Assembly: GCF_900141785.1 (NCBI RefSeq)
Contig: NZ_FQYP01000001.1
Span: 930,001 to 994,000 of the forward strand
DNA from: Aquimarina spongiae
Lineage (GTDB): Bacteria; Bacteroidota; Bacteroidia; Flavobacteriales; Flavobacteriaceae
Direction: 5' to 3'
Length of the DNA: 64,000 nt
Shown: piece after piece, positions 17,135 through 26,455 of the stretch
Numbering within the stretch: position 1 is the first letter of the stretch
How the letters are laid out: each line of letters starts with the position of its first letter
The notes under the pieces: model-generated
The model's input: the letters and a program-made list of their open reading frames with translations, nothing else
Told to the model about the DNA's origin: nothing
Databases searched by the model: none
Program-made: the position numbers and the translations under genes

Positions 17135-18427
17135 ATGAAAACAAACACACTCTCATTTTTAACTGCTCTTTTGTTAGGGTTCTGCTCTATGCAAGCGCAA
17201 CAAATGGATGCCGACATAGAAGCCATGGCAGAAAAAATAGAATCGAAGGTAATTGAATGGCGGAGAGATTTTCATCAAAACCCCGAATTGTCTAATCGAG
17301 AATTCGAAACCGCAAAAAAAATAGCGGAACATTTAAAAAACTTAGGTCTAGAAGTATCTGAAAATATTGCAAAAACAGGAGTCGTTGCCGTATTAAAGGG
17401 AGACAACCAAGGTAAAACTATAGCGCTACGAGCTGATATTGACGCACTACCCGTTACTGAAAGAGCAGATGTTCCTTTTAAATCTACTGTAAAAACCACT
17501 TTTTTGGATACTGAGGTTGGTGTAAGTCATGCATGCGGCCATGATACTCATACTGCTATATTAATGGGAGTTGCAGAGATATTATCCAATCATAAGGACA
17601 AAATAAATGGAACAGTAAAATTCATTTTTCAACCTGCAGAAGAAGGCCCTCCTCCAGGTGAAGAAGGAGGTGCTAAGCTAATGATCAAAGAGGGTGTACT
17701 CAAAAATCCTGATGTCGATGCAATTTTTGGATTGCATATCAATTCAGGTACTCCTGTAGGCAAAATACGTTACAAATCGGGTGGAACAATGGCTGCAGTA
17801 GAACGTTTTGTAATTAATGTAAAAGGAAAACAAACTCATGGTTCGGCACCCTGGAGCGGAGTAGATCCTATTCTAATTTCTGCAAAAATTATAGATGGTT
17901 TGCAAACCATTATTAGTAGAGAATCCCCATTAGTAAATGAAGCAGCAGTGATCACCGTTGGAAAAATCACCAGTGGTGTACGTTTTAATATTATCCCTGA
18001 AAGTGCAGAGCTTATCGGTACGGTAAGAACATTAGCTCCTCCTATGAGGGCGTTAATCATCCGTAGAATGAAAGAAATGGTCCCTGCGATTGCTAAAGCA
18101 TACGGAGGTGAAGCTACCATAAGCTTTCAAAATAACACTTCTATTACCTATAATGATCCAGATCTAGTAAAAAAAATGTTGCCTACCATTCAGAAAGTTG
18201 CAGGCAAAGAAAATGTCTTATTGTCAAAGGCAACGACAGGTGGCGAAGACTTCTCGTATTTTCAGGAAGTGGTACCTGGTTTTTATTTCTTCTTAGGGGG
18301 CATGAGTCCTGACACAGAAAAAGCTCCGGCACACCATACTCCAGATTTTTATATCGACGAAAGCGGGCTCGTACTTGGAGTAAAAGTAATGTCGCAATTA
18401 ACTATAGATTATCTTAACGCTCAATAA
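17135..18427 (+). CDS. M20 family metallo-amidohydrolase (N-acyl amino acid hydrolase-like), exported
   Basis: A 430-residue zinc amidohydrolase of the M20D/IAA-amino acid hydrolase group, which cleaves N-acyl amino acids. Signal peptide 1-21 (ending MQAQ). Metal-binding and catalytic motifs: HACGHDTHTAILMG, FQPAEEGPPPGEEGG and LHINSGTPVG, with dimerisation-domain segment GKQTHGSAPWSGVDPI and the C-terminal metal site GGEDFSYF. The export signal places it in the periplasm. It is closely coupled to the DsrE-like gene, and the next gene is 15 bp downstream. Confidence 0.93.
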   Translation: MKTNTLSFLTALLLGFCSMQAQQMDADIEAMAEKIESKVIEWRRDFHQNPELSNREFETAKKIAEHLKNLGLEVSENIAKTGVVAVLKGDNQGKTIALRADIDALPVTERADVPFKSTVKTTFLDTEVGVSHACGHDTHTAILMGVAEILSNHKDKINGTVKFIFQPAEEGPPPGEEGGAKLMIKEGVLKNPDVDAIFGLHINSGTPVGKIRYKSGGTMAAVERFVINVKGKQTHGSAPWSGVDPILISAKIIDGLQTIISRESPLVNEAAVITVGKITSGVRFNIIPESAELIGTVRTLAPPMRALIIRRMKEMVPAIAKAYGGEATISFQNNTSITYNDPDLVKKMLPTIQKVAGKENVLLSKATTGGEDFSYFQEVVPGFYFFLGGMSPDTEKAPAHHTPDFYIDESGLVLGVKVMSQLTIDYLNAQ

Positions 18428-18442
18428 ATAACGCAACTACTT

Positions 18443-20017
18443 ATGGAAAATATTCTTAATTTTTTAGGTTCGATATCGTGGTGGATATGGATTATTATCG
18501 CACTATTTCTTGTCGCCATAAGAGATATATTTTTCAATAAAAAACATACAATTAGTCATAACTTTCCTATTGTTGGTCACTTACGATATTTACTGGAAAG
18601 TATTGGCCCAGAAATCAGACAGTACTTTGTTGCCAACAATAGAGAGGAATTACCCTTTAATCGTATAGAAAGAGGCTGGGTTTATGCATCTTCAAAAAAT
18701 GAAAACAACTACGAAGGCTTTGGTACAGATAGAGACATCTATTTACACCAACATCTATTTGTAAAAAACTGTATGATTCCTTTTAAAGCGGACAAAGAAC
18801 ATCCAAATGCAAAGGATAAAAGTTTTTTGCCATGCGCAAAGGTAATGGGACTTCATAATAAGCGTAGAAAACCATATCGACCAGGATCTGTGATTAATGT
18901 TTCTGCTATGAGTTTTGGTTCTTTATCGGCTAGAGCTGTCGAATCCCTAAACATTGGTGTTCAAAAAGCGAATGCATATCATAATACAGGTGAAGGAGGA
19001 CTTTCTCCCTATCATAGTAATGGTGGAGATGTCGTTTTTCATTTTGGAACTGGATATTTTGGTGTAAGAGATAAGGATGGGAATTTTTCTATGAAAAAAA
19101 TGAAAGAATTGATAGAGAAGAATCCTTTTATCAGAGCCATCGAAATCAAACTTTCTCAAGGAGCTAAACCGGGTAAAGGAGGTGTTCTGCCTGGTGCTAA
19201 AATTACTCCTGAAATTGCAAAAATCAGAGGTGTGGAACAAGGCAAAGATGTGCTCTCCCCCTCTACTCACACTGCTTTTTCGGATGTTCCAGAGCTTCTA
19301 CAATTCATTGAAGATATTGCAGAAGAAACTGGTCTACCCGTAGGAATTAAGGCTGCAATTGGTAAAACTGAGCAATGGGAACTACTAGCACAACTGATGG
19401 TAGAAAGTGGAAAAGGCCCTGACTTTATTACTATTGATGGTGGTGAAGGAGGAACAGGAGCTGCTCCTCCAAGTTTTGCAGATCACGTATCCTTACCATG
19501 GGTGTATGGTTTTACGGCAATTTATAAGATTTTTCAGAAACATAAGCTTGACGAACGTATCGTATTTATTGGAAGTGGTAAGTTAGGATTTCCTGCAAAA
19601 GCTGCAATGGCATTCGCTATGGGGGTGGATTGTATAAATGTTGCCAGAGAAGCCATGCTAAGTATCGGATGTATCCAAGCCCAAATATGTCATACCAATA
19701 AATGCCCTAGCGGAGTGGCAACTCAAAGCAAATGGTTGCAAAAAGGAATTGATATTCCTTTAAAATCTGATCGTCTTGCGCAATATTTTAAAACATTTCG
19801 AAAAGAATTTATTGAAATCACACATGCCTCTGGCTATGAACACCCATGCCAATTCACTATGCAAGATGTTGATTTGAATGTAGATGACGGTGAACTAACC
19901 AAAACTCTGGAAGAATCGTTTCGATATACCAAAACACCGGTCGCATATACCTGTGCACAAGATTTAAAAGAATGTACGTATCTTGGCGGTCATTACCAAA
20001 AACTGATTCACGAATAA
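18443..20017 (+). CDS. FMN-binding glutamate synthase family protein, membrane-anchored
   Basis: A 524-residue protein with an N-terminal membrane helix (about 4-28, WWIWIIIALFLVAI), then the GltB-type alpha/beta barrel. Visible family features: NVSAMSFGSLSARAVESLN (flavin site), GEGGLSPYH, KLSQGAKPGKGGVLPGAKI, TIDGGEGGTGAAPPSFADHV and the Cys cluster CIQAQICHTNKCPSGVATQ for an Fe-S cluster. It lacks the glutaminase domain, so it is not a complete glutamate synthase; substrate and partner are unknown. It is on the same strand as its neighbours with short gaps. Confidence 0.9.
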   Translation: MENILNFLGSISWWIWIIIALFLVAIRDIFFNKKHTISHNFPIVGHLRYLLESIGPEIRQYFVANNREELPFNRIERGWVYASSKNENNYEGFGTDRDIYLHQHLFVKNCMIPFKADKEHPNAKDKSFLPCAKVMGLHNKRRKPYRPGSVINVSAMSFGSLSARAVESLNIGVQKANAYHNTGEGGLSPYHSNGGDVVFHFGTGYFGVRDKDGNFSMKKMKELIEKNPFIRAIEIKLSQGAKPGKGGVLPGAKITPEIAKIRGVEQGKDVLSPSTHTAFSDVPELLQFIEDIAEETGLPVGIKAAIGKTEQWELLAQLMVESGKGPDFITIDGGEGGTGAAPPSFADHVSLPWVYGFTAIYKIFQKHKLDERIVFIGSGKLGFPAKAAMAFAMGVDCINVAREAMLSIGCIQAQICHTNKCPSGVATQSKWLQKGIDIPLKSDRLAQYFKTFRKEFIEITHASGYEHPCQFTMQDVDLNVDDGELTKTLEESFRYTKTPVAYTCAQDLKECTYLGGHYQKLIHE

Positions 20018-20042
20018 CAATTAAAAAATATTTCTATTACCA

Positions 20043-20561
20043 ATGGATTTTGATATCGTACCTTTACTTATATCTCTGATACCCGCCACACTAATTACTA
20101 TTATAGCGCTGTATTTTTTCAAGTTACATACCAGTAATGAAGAGGGACGTCGTAGATTTTTATTACATCGAGAAAATCAAAAACAAGCACTACCTCTTCG
20201 TTTACAGGCTTATGAACGTATGGCTTTATTTCTTGAACGTATTTCTCCTGGTAAATTATTAACTAGAATGGCTCCTGTTGGAGATGAAAAAGAGCAATAC
20301 ATTTCGTTATTAGTACATACCATCGATCAAGAATTTGAGCATAATCTCACCCAGCAAATTTATGTTTCTGATGAATGCTGGAATACCATTAAAACTGCAA
20401 AAAATACTACCATAGCAATGATCCGAAAAGTTGGATTGAAACCCGAAGTAGATTCTGCAGATAAGCTTAGAGAAGTTCTTCTAACAGAAATTATAGAAAA
20501 AGGATCCCCTAGTGATGCTGCACTAACGGGCATCAAGACAGAAATTAGTGAATTGTTTTAA
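20043..20561 (+). CDS. Membrane-anchored conserved-type protein of unknown function
   Basis: A 172-residue protein with one N-terminal membrane helix (about 5-27, VPLLISLIPATLITIIALYFF) and a helical cytoplasmic part (RRRFLLHRENQKQALPLRLQAYERMALFLERISPGKLLTRM, then VHTIDQEFEHNLTQQIYVSDECW). Lies 25 bp after the glutamate-synthase-like gene on the same strand and may be its partner or simply co-transcribed. I recognise the pattern as common in Bacteroidota but have no function for it. Confidence 0.8.
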   Translation: MDFDIVPLLISLIPATLITIIALYFFKLHTSNEEGRRRFLLHRENQKQALPLRLQAYERMALFLERISPGKLLTRMAPVGDEKEQYISLLVHTIDQEFEHNLTQQIYVSDECWNTIKTAKNTTIAMIRKVGLKPEVDSADKLREVLLTEIIEKGSPSDAALTGIKTEISELF

Positions 20562-20601
20562 TTTCTATAGTATCTGATATATCAATTAGAGACAAAAAAT
20601 C

Positions 20602-20637
20602 AAAGAAGCCATCCCTTAAAAAGGATGGCTTCTTTTT
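20602..20637. terminator. Strong bidirectional terminator between convergent genes
   Basis: AAAGAAGCCATCC and GGATGGCTTCTTT form a perfect 13-bp stem, with a T-run on the plus side and a T-rich tail on the minus side. It ends both the operon arriving from the left and the minus-strand gene ending at 20669. Confidence 0.88.
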
Positions 20638-20668
20638 ATGTTATTAATTATACGTACAGCAAAAAATA

Positions 20669-22276
20669 TTAATGAACATGTGATAAAACAGAATCATAGT
20701 ATTCCTTAATTGAATCCCTATTATCAGTAATGGTTTTTAATGCTTCATCTTTTTGTTTAGTCGTTTTAATCGCTTGCCAGATTTCCATACTAGCTCCAAA
20801 AACTCCAGCGATAGCACCTACTCCAGCAGAAATCTTATCGCAAGTAGTCATTGTTTTAGTCCAACGACCTTCCATACCTTCAGGTATTGGATCTCCTTCA
20901 ATTGCATTCCACGATGTTTTTATAGAATTGTAATTTTTATACACGTTGTACGATAACTTAGCTCCAAAAACTACAGTTCCGATAATAGCTCCTACCAACT
21001 GCGCGACTTCTTGACTTATTTCTGTCATTGCTTCGGTAGCTTGTTTAATTTCCGTAGGGTTTTCAGCAGATACAACGGCATATAACTTATCTCCCAAATT
21101 AGGTAATTTGGCAGCCAAATCGTTAGTGTCGATACATAGTTTTTTAACGGCATCAAACAATTGGTCATCTGTCAATCCAGGTGTTTTTACATCAATAACA
21201 TAAATTAATGAGTACAGACTTGAGTCTCCTCTGTAACTAGCCATACCGGCATTTAAACGACCTAAAGTTAAGATTTCAGCAGATCTAGCATCATTCCAAA
21301 CTTTAGCAGGCGCCAATTCTGGCTGTTGATCTATGGTTGTTTTAAGACTATTTGCTTCTGTAACAATTTTTGGTCCTTTCTTTTCCAGATCTATTTCTAA
21401 TCCTAAGGCGGTTGCCATAGTTGCCAAGGCAGCTCCATCACAAATCACAGAAACCAAGGGGAAGAATGAAAAAATGGACCCAGCGGCCATTGCTGCTTGC
21501 GATGCTGCCATTAAACTTTGTTCTGCAATTTCTTCATCAAAGAAAGATGATACATCTGAGTACACTTTGTTATAAACCCGGTCAATTGCTGCATGCACTT
21601 GATCAAGAGATAAACTGTTTAAACTAGGTGTTTGTCGATATGCAGTAATTGCATTACGGATCATCGTTTCTGCTTCACTTTGTGTTACTTTGGTGATAAT
21701 TGTGGATTGTCCGCTAAGCAAAACACCTAAGATTTCTAGCATATTTACCAAAGCATTTACAAGTATCCTTTTATCAGCATCACTAGCAGGTGGCAACACG
21801 CTTTTCGCAGTAGTTTTTACATTCTCTACTGTAATATTCTCCGTTTGATACTTTGCAAAACCAAAATACCCTTGAATAGGAATCGTATCATTGCTATAGG
21901 TTGCTTTGGCATATGGCTTCCCATTTATAGAATACGTTGCAGATGTACTATCAATACTACAAGAAACAGAGAATTTAGCCCCCACAGCAGGTTTAAACGG
22001 TGGTGACAGTCGATCTACTTTTGGAAAATCACGAAATAAATCGGTTCTAAAGGTAAAATCATCACGATGTGGCGATGCATACCAAGATAAAGCATCACAA
22101 GAGGCACTGTCCCATTCGGATCTAGTGAAGGAAAAGCATGGTAAAAACTCATCTGACTCACTACCGCAAATTACATCGTAGCTAATAGTTGCAGGAAGCG
22201 TGTACATGTCTGGCAACCAAACATATTGATCTGTAATCTTAAAAGACTCTGGAATTTTTGTTGGTAATACTTGCAT
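20669..22276 (-). CDS. Uncharacterised two-part protein: beta domain plus hydrophobic helical region (pore-forming-like)
   Basis: A 535-residue protein from ATG at 22276 (residue numbers here start at that ATG); a longer TTG start at 22303 is unlikely. No signal peptide. Residues about 10-155 look like a beta-sandwich of the farnesoic-acid-methyltransferase/lectin-like kind (YVWLPDMYTLPATISYDV, YSINGKPYAKATYSN, GYFGFAKYQTENITVENV). The rest is helical with Ala/Gly-rich hydrophobic stretches at about 255-294, 424-441 and 482-497, as in alpha-helical pore-forming toxins. I do not recognise the family; the pore-forming idea is inference. It follows two patatin lipase genes on the same strand with a 129-bp gap. 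Confidence 0.72.
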   Translation of the reverse strand: MQVLPTKIPESFKITDQYVWLPDMYTLPATISYDVICGSESDEFLPCFSFTRSEWDSASCDALSWYASPHRDDFTFRTDLFRDFPKVDRLSPPFKPAVGAKFSVSCSIDSTSATYSINGKPYAKATYSNDTIPIQGYFGFAKYQTENITVENVKTTAKSVLPPASDADKRILVNALVNMLEILGVLLSGQSTIITKVTQSEAETMIRNAITAYRQTPSLNSLSLDQVHAAIDRVYNKVYSDVSSFFDEEIAEQSLMAASQAAMAAGSIFSFFPLVSVICDGAALATMATALGLEIDLEKKGPKIVTEANSLKTTIDQQPELAPAKVWNDARSAEILTLGRLNAGMASYRGDSSLYSLIYVIDVKTPGLTDDQLFDAVKKLCIDTNDLAAKLPNLGDKLYAVVSAENPTEIKQATEAMTEISQEVAQLVGAIIGTVVFGAKLSYNVYKNYNSIKTSWNAIEGDPIPEGMEGRWTKTMTTCDKISAGVGAIAGVFGASMEIWQAIKTTKQKDEALKTITDNRDSIKEYYDSVLSHVH

Positions 22277-22405
22277 AATATATTTGTTTTTGGTTATACA
22301 CAAATATCCATATCACCAAAGCCTCATACCAGAGAGTAAATCACTATTTTAACAAAATTGGTATAATTACTGAGAACAAAATATTTAACCATTGAAAGAG
22401 CAGGT

Positions 22406-23329
22406 TTATCCCGCCATATCAATATCCTTAAGTTTATTTTCTTCGGCTTGCTTAGCCTTTTGTTCGGCATATTCAAAACCTTGACGCCACCAGCTACGCA
22501 TTAATTTTTTATTGAAGACCAAAGAATTCTCGGTAAGTTTTGAAGGAGTGTAATATAAGTTGAGAGGAACGTCTTTGTTTACTGCTGCCAGCTTACCCAG
22601 AACGGTATCATGTCCTTCTACCTGATCCAACATATATCCAAACAAGTTGACCATCAAAGAAAATGGATTTTTACCTAATACTTTGTTATGCTCCATATTC
22701 TCGGATTCCAGAATAATAGCATCTACTTCTGTTGCCCCTCTCTTTATGGCTTCTCTAATAGGAACCATGCATCCAAATCCTCCATCGGCATACTCACAAC
22801 CATTTTTGGTAGCTAAGCTCATAAAAGGAATATAATTGCAAGAAATCCAGATCCAATCACAAAAATCCTCATAAGAAAAATCGTTGATCGATTTGTATTC
22901 CGTTTTACTTTTGGTAAGATTAGAAACGGTGACTACTACATCCTCTACACGTTCCTGTGCCATTCTAAATTCTAATTCGGTAAAATTTCTTCGTATGGCC
23001 CGGCGTAGATTTTTACTTTCACCAAATGTTCTTTTCAACTTGATAAATTGCCACAACGAAGACAAAAAATTAATAGAAACGAATTCTCTGTTTCCTTTTC
23101 TACGTACTCGAAAAGGATTTACATTAAAAATCGTTCGTTGATTCACGTTAGTGTAAATATCATAGACCTTCTCGACATTGCCCAACGCCAATTGTGGAAT
23201 TAATAAACTCCCGGTAGAAGTTCCCAAAAACAAATCGTATTTCTTTCCTTGTTCCTGAATTAAATATTGAGCAACGCCTCCTGCATAGGCTCCTTTACTT
23301 CCTCCTCCTGATATAACTAGGGCTTTCAT
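22406..23329 (-). CDS. Patatin-like phospholipase 2
   Basis: A 307-residue lipid acyl hydrolase from ATG at 23329 (an upstream TTG at 23365 would overlap the previous gene and add residues with no family match). Patatin motifs: the oxyanion-hole loop GGGSKG, nucleophile Ser38 in GTSTGS, and the catalytic Asp in YADGGFG. No signal peptide, so it acts in the cytoplasm or is exported by another route. Very similar along its whole length to the gene just upstream; the ATG lies 1 bp after that gene's stop, so the two are translationally coupled tandem duplicates. Confidence 0.92.
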   Translation of the reverse strand: MKALVISGGGSKGAYAGGVAQYLIQEQGKKYDLFLGTSTGSLLIPQLALGNVEKVYDIYTNVNQRTIFNVNPFRVRRKGNREFVSINFLSSLWQFIKLKRTFGESKNLRRAIRRNFTELEFRMAQERVEDVVVTVSNLTKSKTEYKSINDFSYEDFCDWIWISCNYIPFMSLATKNGCEYADGGFGCMVPIREAIKRGATEVDAIILESENMEHNKVLGKNPFSLMVNLFGYMLDQVEGHDTVLGKLAAVNKDVPLNLYYTPSKLTENSLVFNKKLMRSWWRQGFEYAEQKAKQAEENKLKDIDMAG

Positions 23330-23330
23330 A

Positions 23331-24224
23331 TTACAGTCTATTAGATAGGTTCTTTTGTTTTGCAAATTTGTAGCCTCTTGTCCACCATTCTGTCATTTTT
23401 TCTTTATCAAAAATCAACGAATTTGTAGTTAACACTGTAGGCGTATAATACAAATCCATAGCTACATTGTATTCTTTTGCCTGAAATTTGCCAATTCTAA
23501 TATTTTGATGTTCGATTTGGTCCATCATAAAATTTACCATATTGGTAATCAGAGAAAATGGGTTTTTGGTAGGCATACGATTGAGGTAATTCACTTCGGT
23601 CTCCAAAACAATTACATCCAGTTCTGTTGCTCCTCTACGGATGGCCTCTTCTATAGGTACCATAGATCCCAGTCCTCCATCTACATAATCACAATTATTT
23701 TTACGTACTAAACTCATAAAAGGTGGGTAATTGCATGAAATCCAGATCCAATCCAAAAAATCTTCATACTCACATTCTTTAACGGACTTATACTCTACTT
23801 TATTTGTAGAAAGGTTAGTAACTGTTACGATTACCTCTGGGTAATTGAACTTCAAAGTTTCAAAAAAGGTTTCCGAGATAGCAGATTCAATGAGATCCCT
23901 AAGGTTTCGGCTATCCCCAAAAGACTTTCGTTTCTTTAGTAAATTACGAAGTACATTAAAATGATTGATACTAATATTGGTATATCCCCTTTTCTTTTTA
24001 ACGATAAATGGACAGTTTCTAAATATCGAAGATTGGTTTACTGAAGTGTAGAACTTTTTGATCTCTTCAATCTTGGAGAGTGCTAAATGAGATACCAACA
24101 AACTACCAGTAGAAGTACCTATAAAAAGATCGTACTTCCTTCCTAAATCGTTAATTAGGTACTGTGCAACTCCTCCGGCAAAGGCTCCTTTGCTTCCTCC
24201 ACCAGAAATTACCAATGCTCGCAT
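23331..24224 (-). CDS. Patatin-like phospholipase 1
   Basis: A 297-residue patatin family lipase. The oxyanion-hole loop is GGGSKG (residues 8-13), the nucleophile is Ser38 in GTSTGS and the Asp of the dyad is Asp182 in YVDGGLG. The C-terminal half (FSLITNMVNFMMDQIEHQN, MDLYYTPTVLTTNSLIF) is shared with patatin 2. The gene begins 8 bp after the stop of the M1 aminopeptidase and ends 1 bp before patatin 2, so all three are likely co-transcribed. Substrate (own or foreign phospholipid) is unknown. Confidence 0.93.
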   Translation of the reverse strand: MRALVISGGGSKGAFAGGVAQYLINDLGRKYDLFIGTSTGSLLVSHLALSKIEEIKKFYTSVNQSSIFRNCPFIVKKKRGYTNISINHFNVLRNLLKKRKSFGDSRNLRDLIESAISETFFETLKFNYPEVIVTVTNLSTNKVEYKSVKECEYEDFLDWIWISCNYPPFMSLVRKNNCDYVDGGLGSMVPIEEAIRRGATELDVIVLETEVNYLNRMPTKNPFSLITNMVNFMMDQIEHQNIRIGKFQAKEYNVAMDLYYTPTVLTTNSLIFDKEKMTEWWTRGYKFAKQKNLSNRL

Positions 24225-24232
24225 ATTTTACA

Positions 24233-26353
24233 TTATGGGGTTAATTTTTTTTGTAAAAAATCCTGTTGATTTTTTGGTAAACTATTCTTTAAATCTACAT
24301 ATTTCTTTCGATATTTTTCTTCTTTCAAGAGTTTATCTAAAATTTTTCGACACGAATTTCTAAAACGCCAATTGTGATGCGTAGCACCATCTACCAGATC
24401 TATCATAGAATGCTCTGAAAACGCCTGTAAACTCTCCAAATAGGCAAATGCATTTTCTCTTGTACTAAAATTATATTTGGATGAAGTGTAACCTGATAAT
24501 TCTTGAAAAAAACCTTGATGATTTTGCGTTTGATACTCTTGGGTGCTTAATGCTAAAACCAACCATAGAATCCTCACATTTTTATCATTAAACCCTATAA
24601 TCTCTTTGGTGCTTTCCAAATATTCACTTCGTTTTTCTGGGAAATTTGCCCACAAATGGTACAATGCAGGTTCTATGGTAGCATACGAATCATCTTTTAG
24701 TAATGACTCGTATTGTTCCTGTAACCCTTTGGGTATTTTGCTCAAGGTACTTGCTATAGCTTGTCTAACAAATATATTGTTCGTTTCGAATGCCTGATCG
24801 TATAGAGCGATTACTTCTGGAGAGGTATCTCCTGCCAGTTGATACACTACTTCCTGTCCGATATAATCATTAACCGGGAAATCAAGTGATTTTGCAAGCG
24901 TTCCCCATTTACCAGCTATAGGTTGTGTACGCTCTTGGGCTAAGCCGAGGTACTTTTTGATAAAAGCTGATTTGGTTAATATGTCCAAAGCGTGTTGGGA
25001 TGGAAACTCAATGTTTTCTAACCATAAGGTCACAAAATCATCTAATTCTTTACCAGATACTTCTTCAGCAATATCAAAAAAGTTCTCCGTCTCGACATTC
25101 TTGAACTTATACTTTTCTAGAAAGTTATGTATTGTAATCTTAAAACTGGTATCTCCTATAAGATCCCGAAGCGCATATAACACCCAAGCTCCTCGTTGAT
25201 AGAACGTCAATGAACTTGCTTTGGGGTCCAACAATGAAGTAGCTTGTTTTGACTTTGATAATTCTGTAAGCTGCTCTGCACTTTCATACAATTTGTATAA
25301 AAAATAATCTTCTCCAAAAATATCCTTCTCTATCAAAAGCGCATAATAGGTAGCAAAGCCTTCTTGCAACCAATGGTGTGTCCCTTCGGTTTCGGTAATC
25401 AAATCACCAAACCATTGATGTGCAAGTTCGTGAGCGTTTACATTGATGTAGTTTCTATCAACAAATGCGATCTCATCTACTAGAAAAGCATCAGAGAAAA
25501 TGGTGGTTCCCGTATTTTCCATACCTGCATATAGAAAATCCTTAACAGGTATTTGTTTATAATTCTGCCATGGATAAGCATATCCTATTTCTTCTTCCAA
25601 GAAATCAAACATGCGCTTACTGTGCTTATACGTAGACTCAAATTTGTCTTTTACTTCAGGATAAAAGTACATTTCCAACGGGATACCACTGGCAGATGTT
25701 TCTACCACCTTTTCATATTTTCCAGCAGCAAACGCTAACAAATAACTACTCATTGGGGCTTTCATATCATACTGCCAACGATTAACTGAATCATTGATAG
25801 CTTCCATTTTTTCAAGCTTACCATTTGCTATTACCTCAAAACCTTTTTTATAATCGATAGTAAGATCAAATTCTACCTTTTCATTCATATCGTCAAAACT
25901 AGGTACCCAATTTGAAGAATATTTCCCTTGGCCCTGAGTCCAAATCTGATGATTTCCGGAATAATCCTTAACAAAATACAATGCTTTTGTGGGTGAAGCA
26001 GTATAACTCACCGATACTTTGTGGGTATTACCTTCTTTAAAATCTGATTGAACTAGGATTTTGGAATCATCGTAATCAAATTTGACTTCTTTGCCGTCTA
26101 AAGCAACTGAATTGATCGTCATTTTTTGAGCATCAATCCAAAAAGACGGTGTATTACTTACTACCTCAAAGTCGTATGTTACCATACCTTCAATTTGTTT
26201 CTGCTCTGGAAATAAGGAAATCCTAACTTTTGCATTGCTAAAATCTACAGAAGGTTGTGCCTTTGAACTTATTTTTTTGACACTTGTGCCCGTTTCTTGA
26301 GCAAAAAGGGACAGTGAAAAAATGGTACACAACGTATATATAAAAAGCCTCAT
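24233..26353 (-). CDS. M1 family zinc aminopeptidase, exported
   Basis: A 706-residue metallopeptidase with a signal peptide (about 1-19, ending LFAQ). Beta N-domain about 30-220; the exopeptidase motif appears as GMENTG; the zinc site is HELAHQWFGD with the third ligand in WLQEGFATY. The C-terminal part has HEAT-like helical repeats. It removes N-terminal residues from peptides in the periplasm. Divergent from recG (102 bp between starts) and first gene of the minus-strand run that continues into the patatin genes. Confidence 0.94.
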   Translation of the reverse strand: MRLFIYTLCTIFSLSLFAQETGTSVKKISSKAQPSVDFSNAKVRISLFPEQKQIEGMVTYDFEVVSNTPSFWIDAQKMTINSVALDGKEVKFDYDDSKILVQSDFKEGNTHKVSVSYTASPTKALYFVKDYSGNHQIWTQGQGKYSSNWVPSFDDMNEKVEFDLTIDYKKGFEVIANGKLEKMEAINDSVNRWQYDMKAPMSSYLLAFAAGKYEKVVETSASGIPLEMYFYPEVKDKFESTYKHSKRMFDFLEEEIGYAYPWQNYKQIPVKDFLYAGMENTGTTIFSDAFLVDEIAFVDRNYINVNAHELAHQWFGDLITETEGTHHWLQEGFATYYALLIEKDIFGEDYFLYKLYESAEQLTELSKSKQATSLLDPKASSLTFYQRGAWVLYALRDLIGDTSFKITIHNFLEKYKFKNVETENFFDIAEEVSGKELDDFVTLWLENIEFPSQHALDILTKSAFIKKYLGLAQERTQPIAGKWGTLAKSLDFPVNDYIGQEVVYQLAGDTSPEVIALYDQAFETNNIFVRQAIASTLSKIPKGLQEQYESLLKDDSYATIEPALYHLWANFPEKRSEYLESTKEIIGFNDKNVRILWLVLALSTQEYQTQNHQGFFQELSGYTSSKYNFSTRENAFAYLESLQAFSEHSMIDLVDGATHHNWRFRNSCRKILDKLLKEEKYRKKYVDLKNSLPKNQQDFLQKKLTP

Positions 26354-26455
26354 AAAATTGGTAAATCAAATGTTTTGCCAAAATAACGAATTTACAGCAG
26401 CATTGTGACAATTTTGGCATTGAACAATATGCCAATAAGTACTATATTCGTCCTA

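Noticed and set aside
23329-23365. A 12-residue N-terminal extension and overlap of patatin 2
   Set aside because: It needs a TTG start inside the previous gene; the ATG at 23329 gives the standard patatin N terminus.
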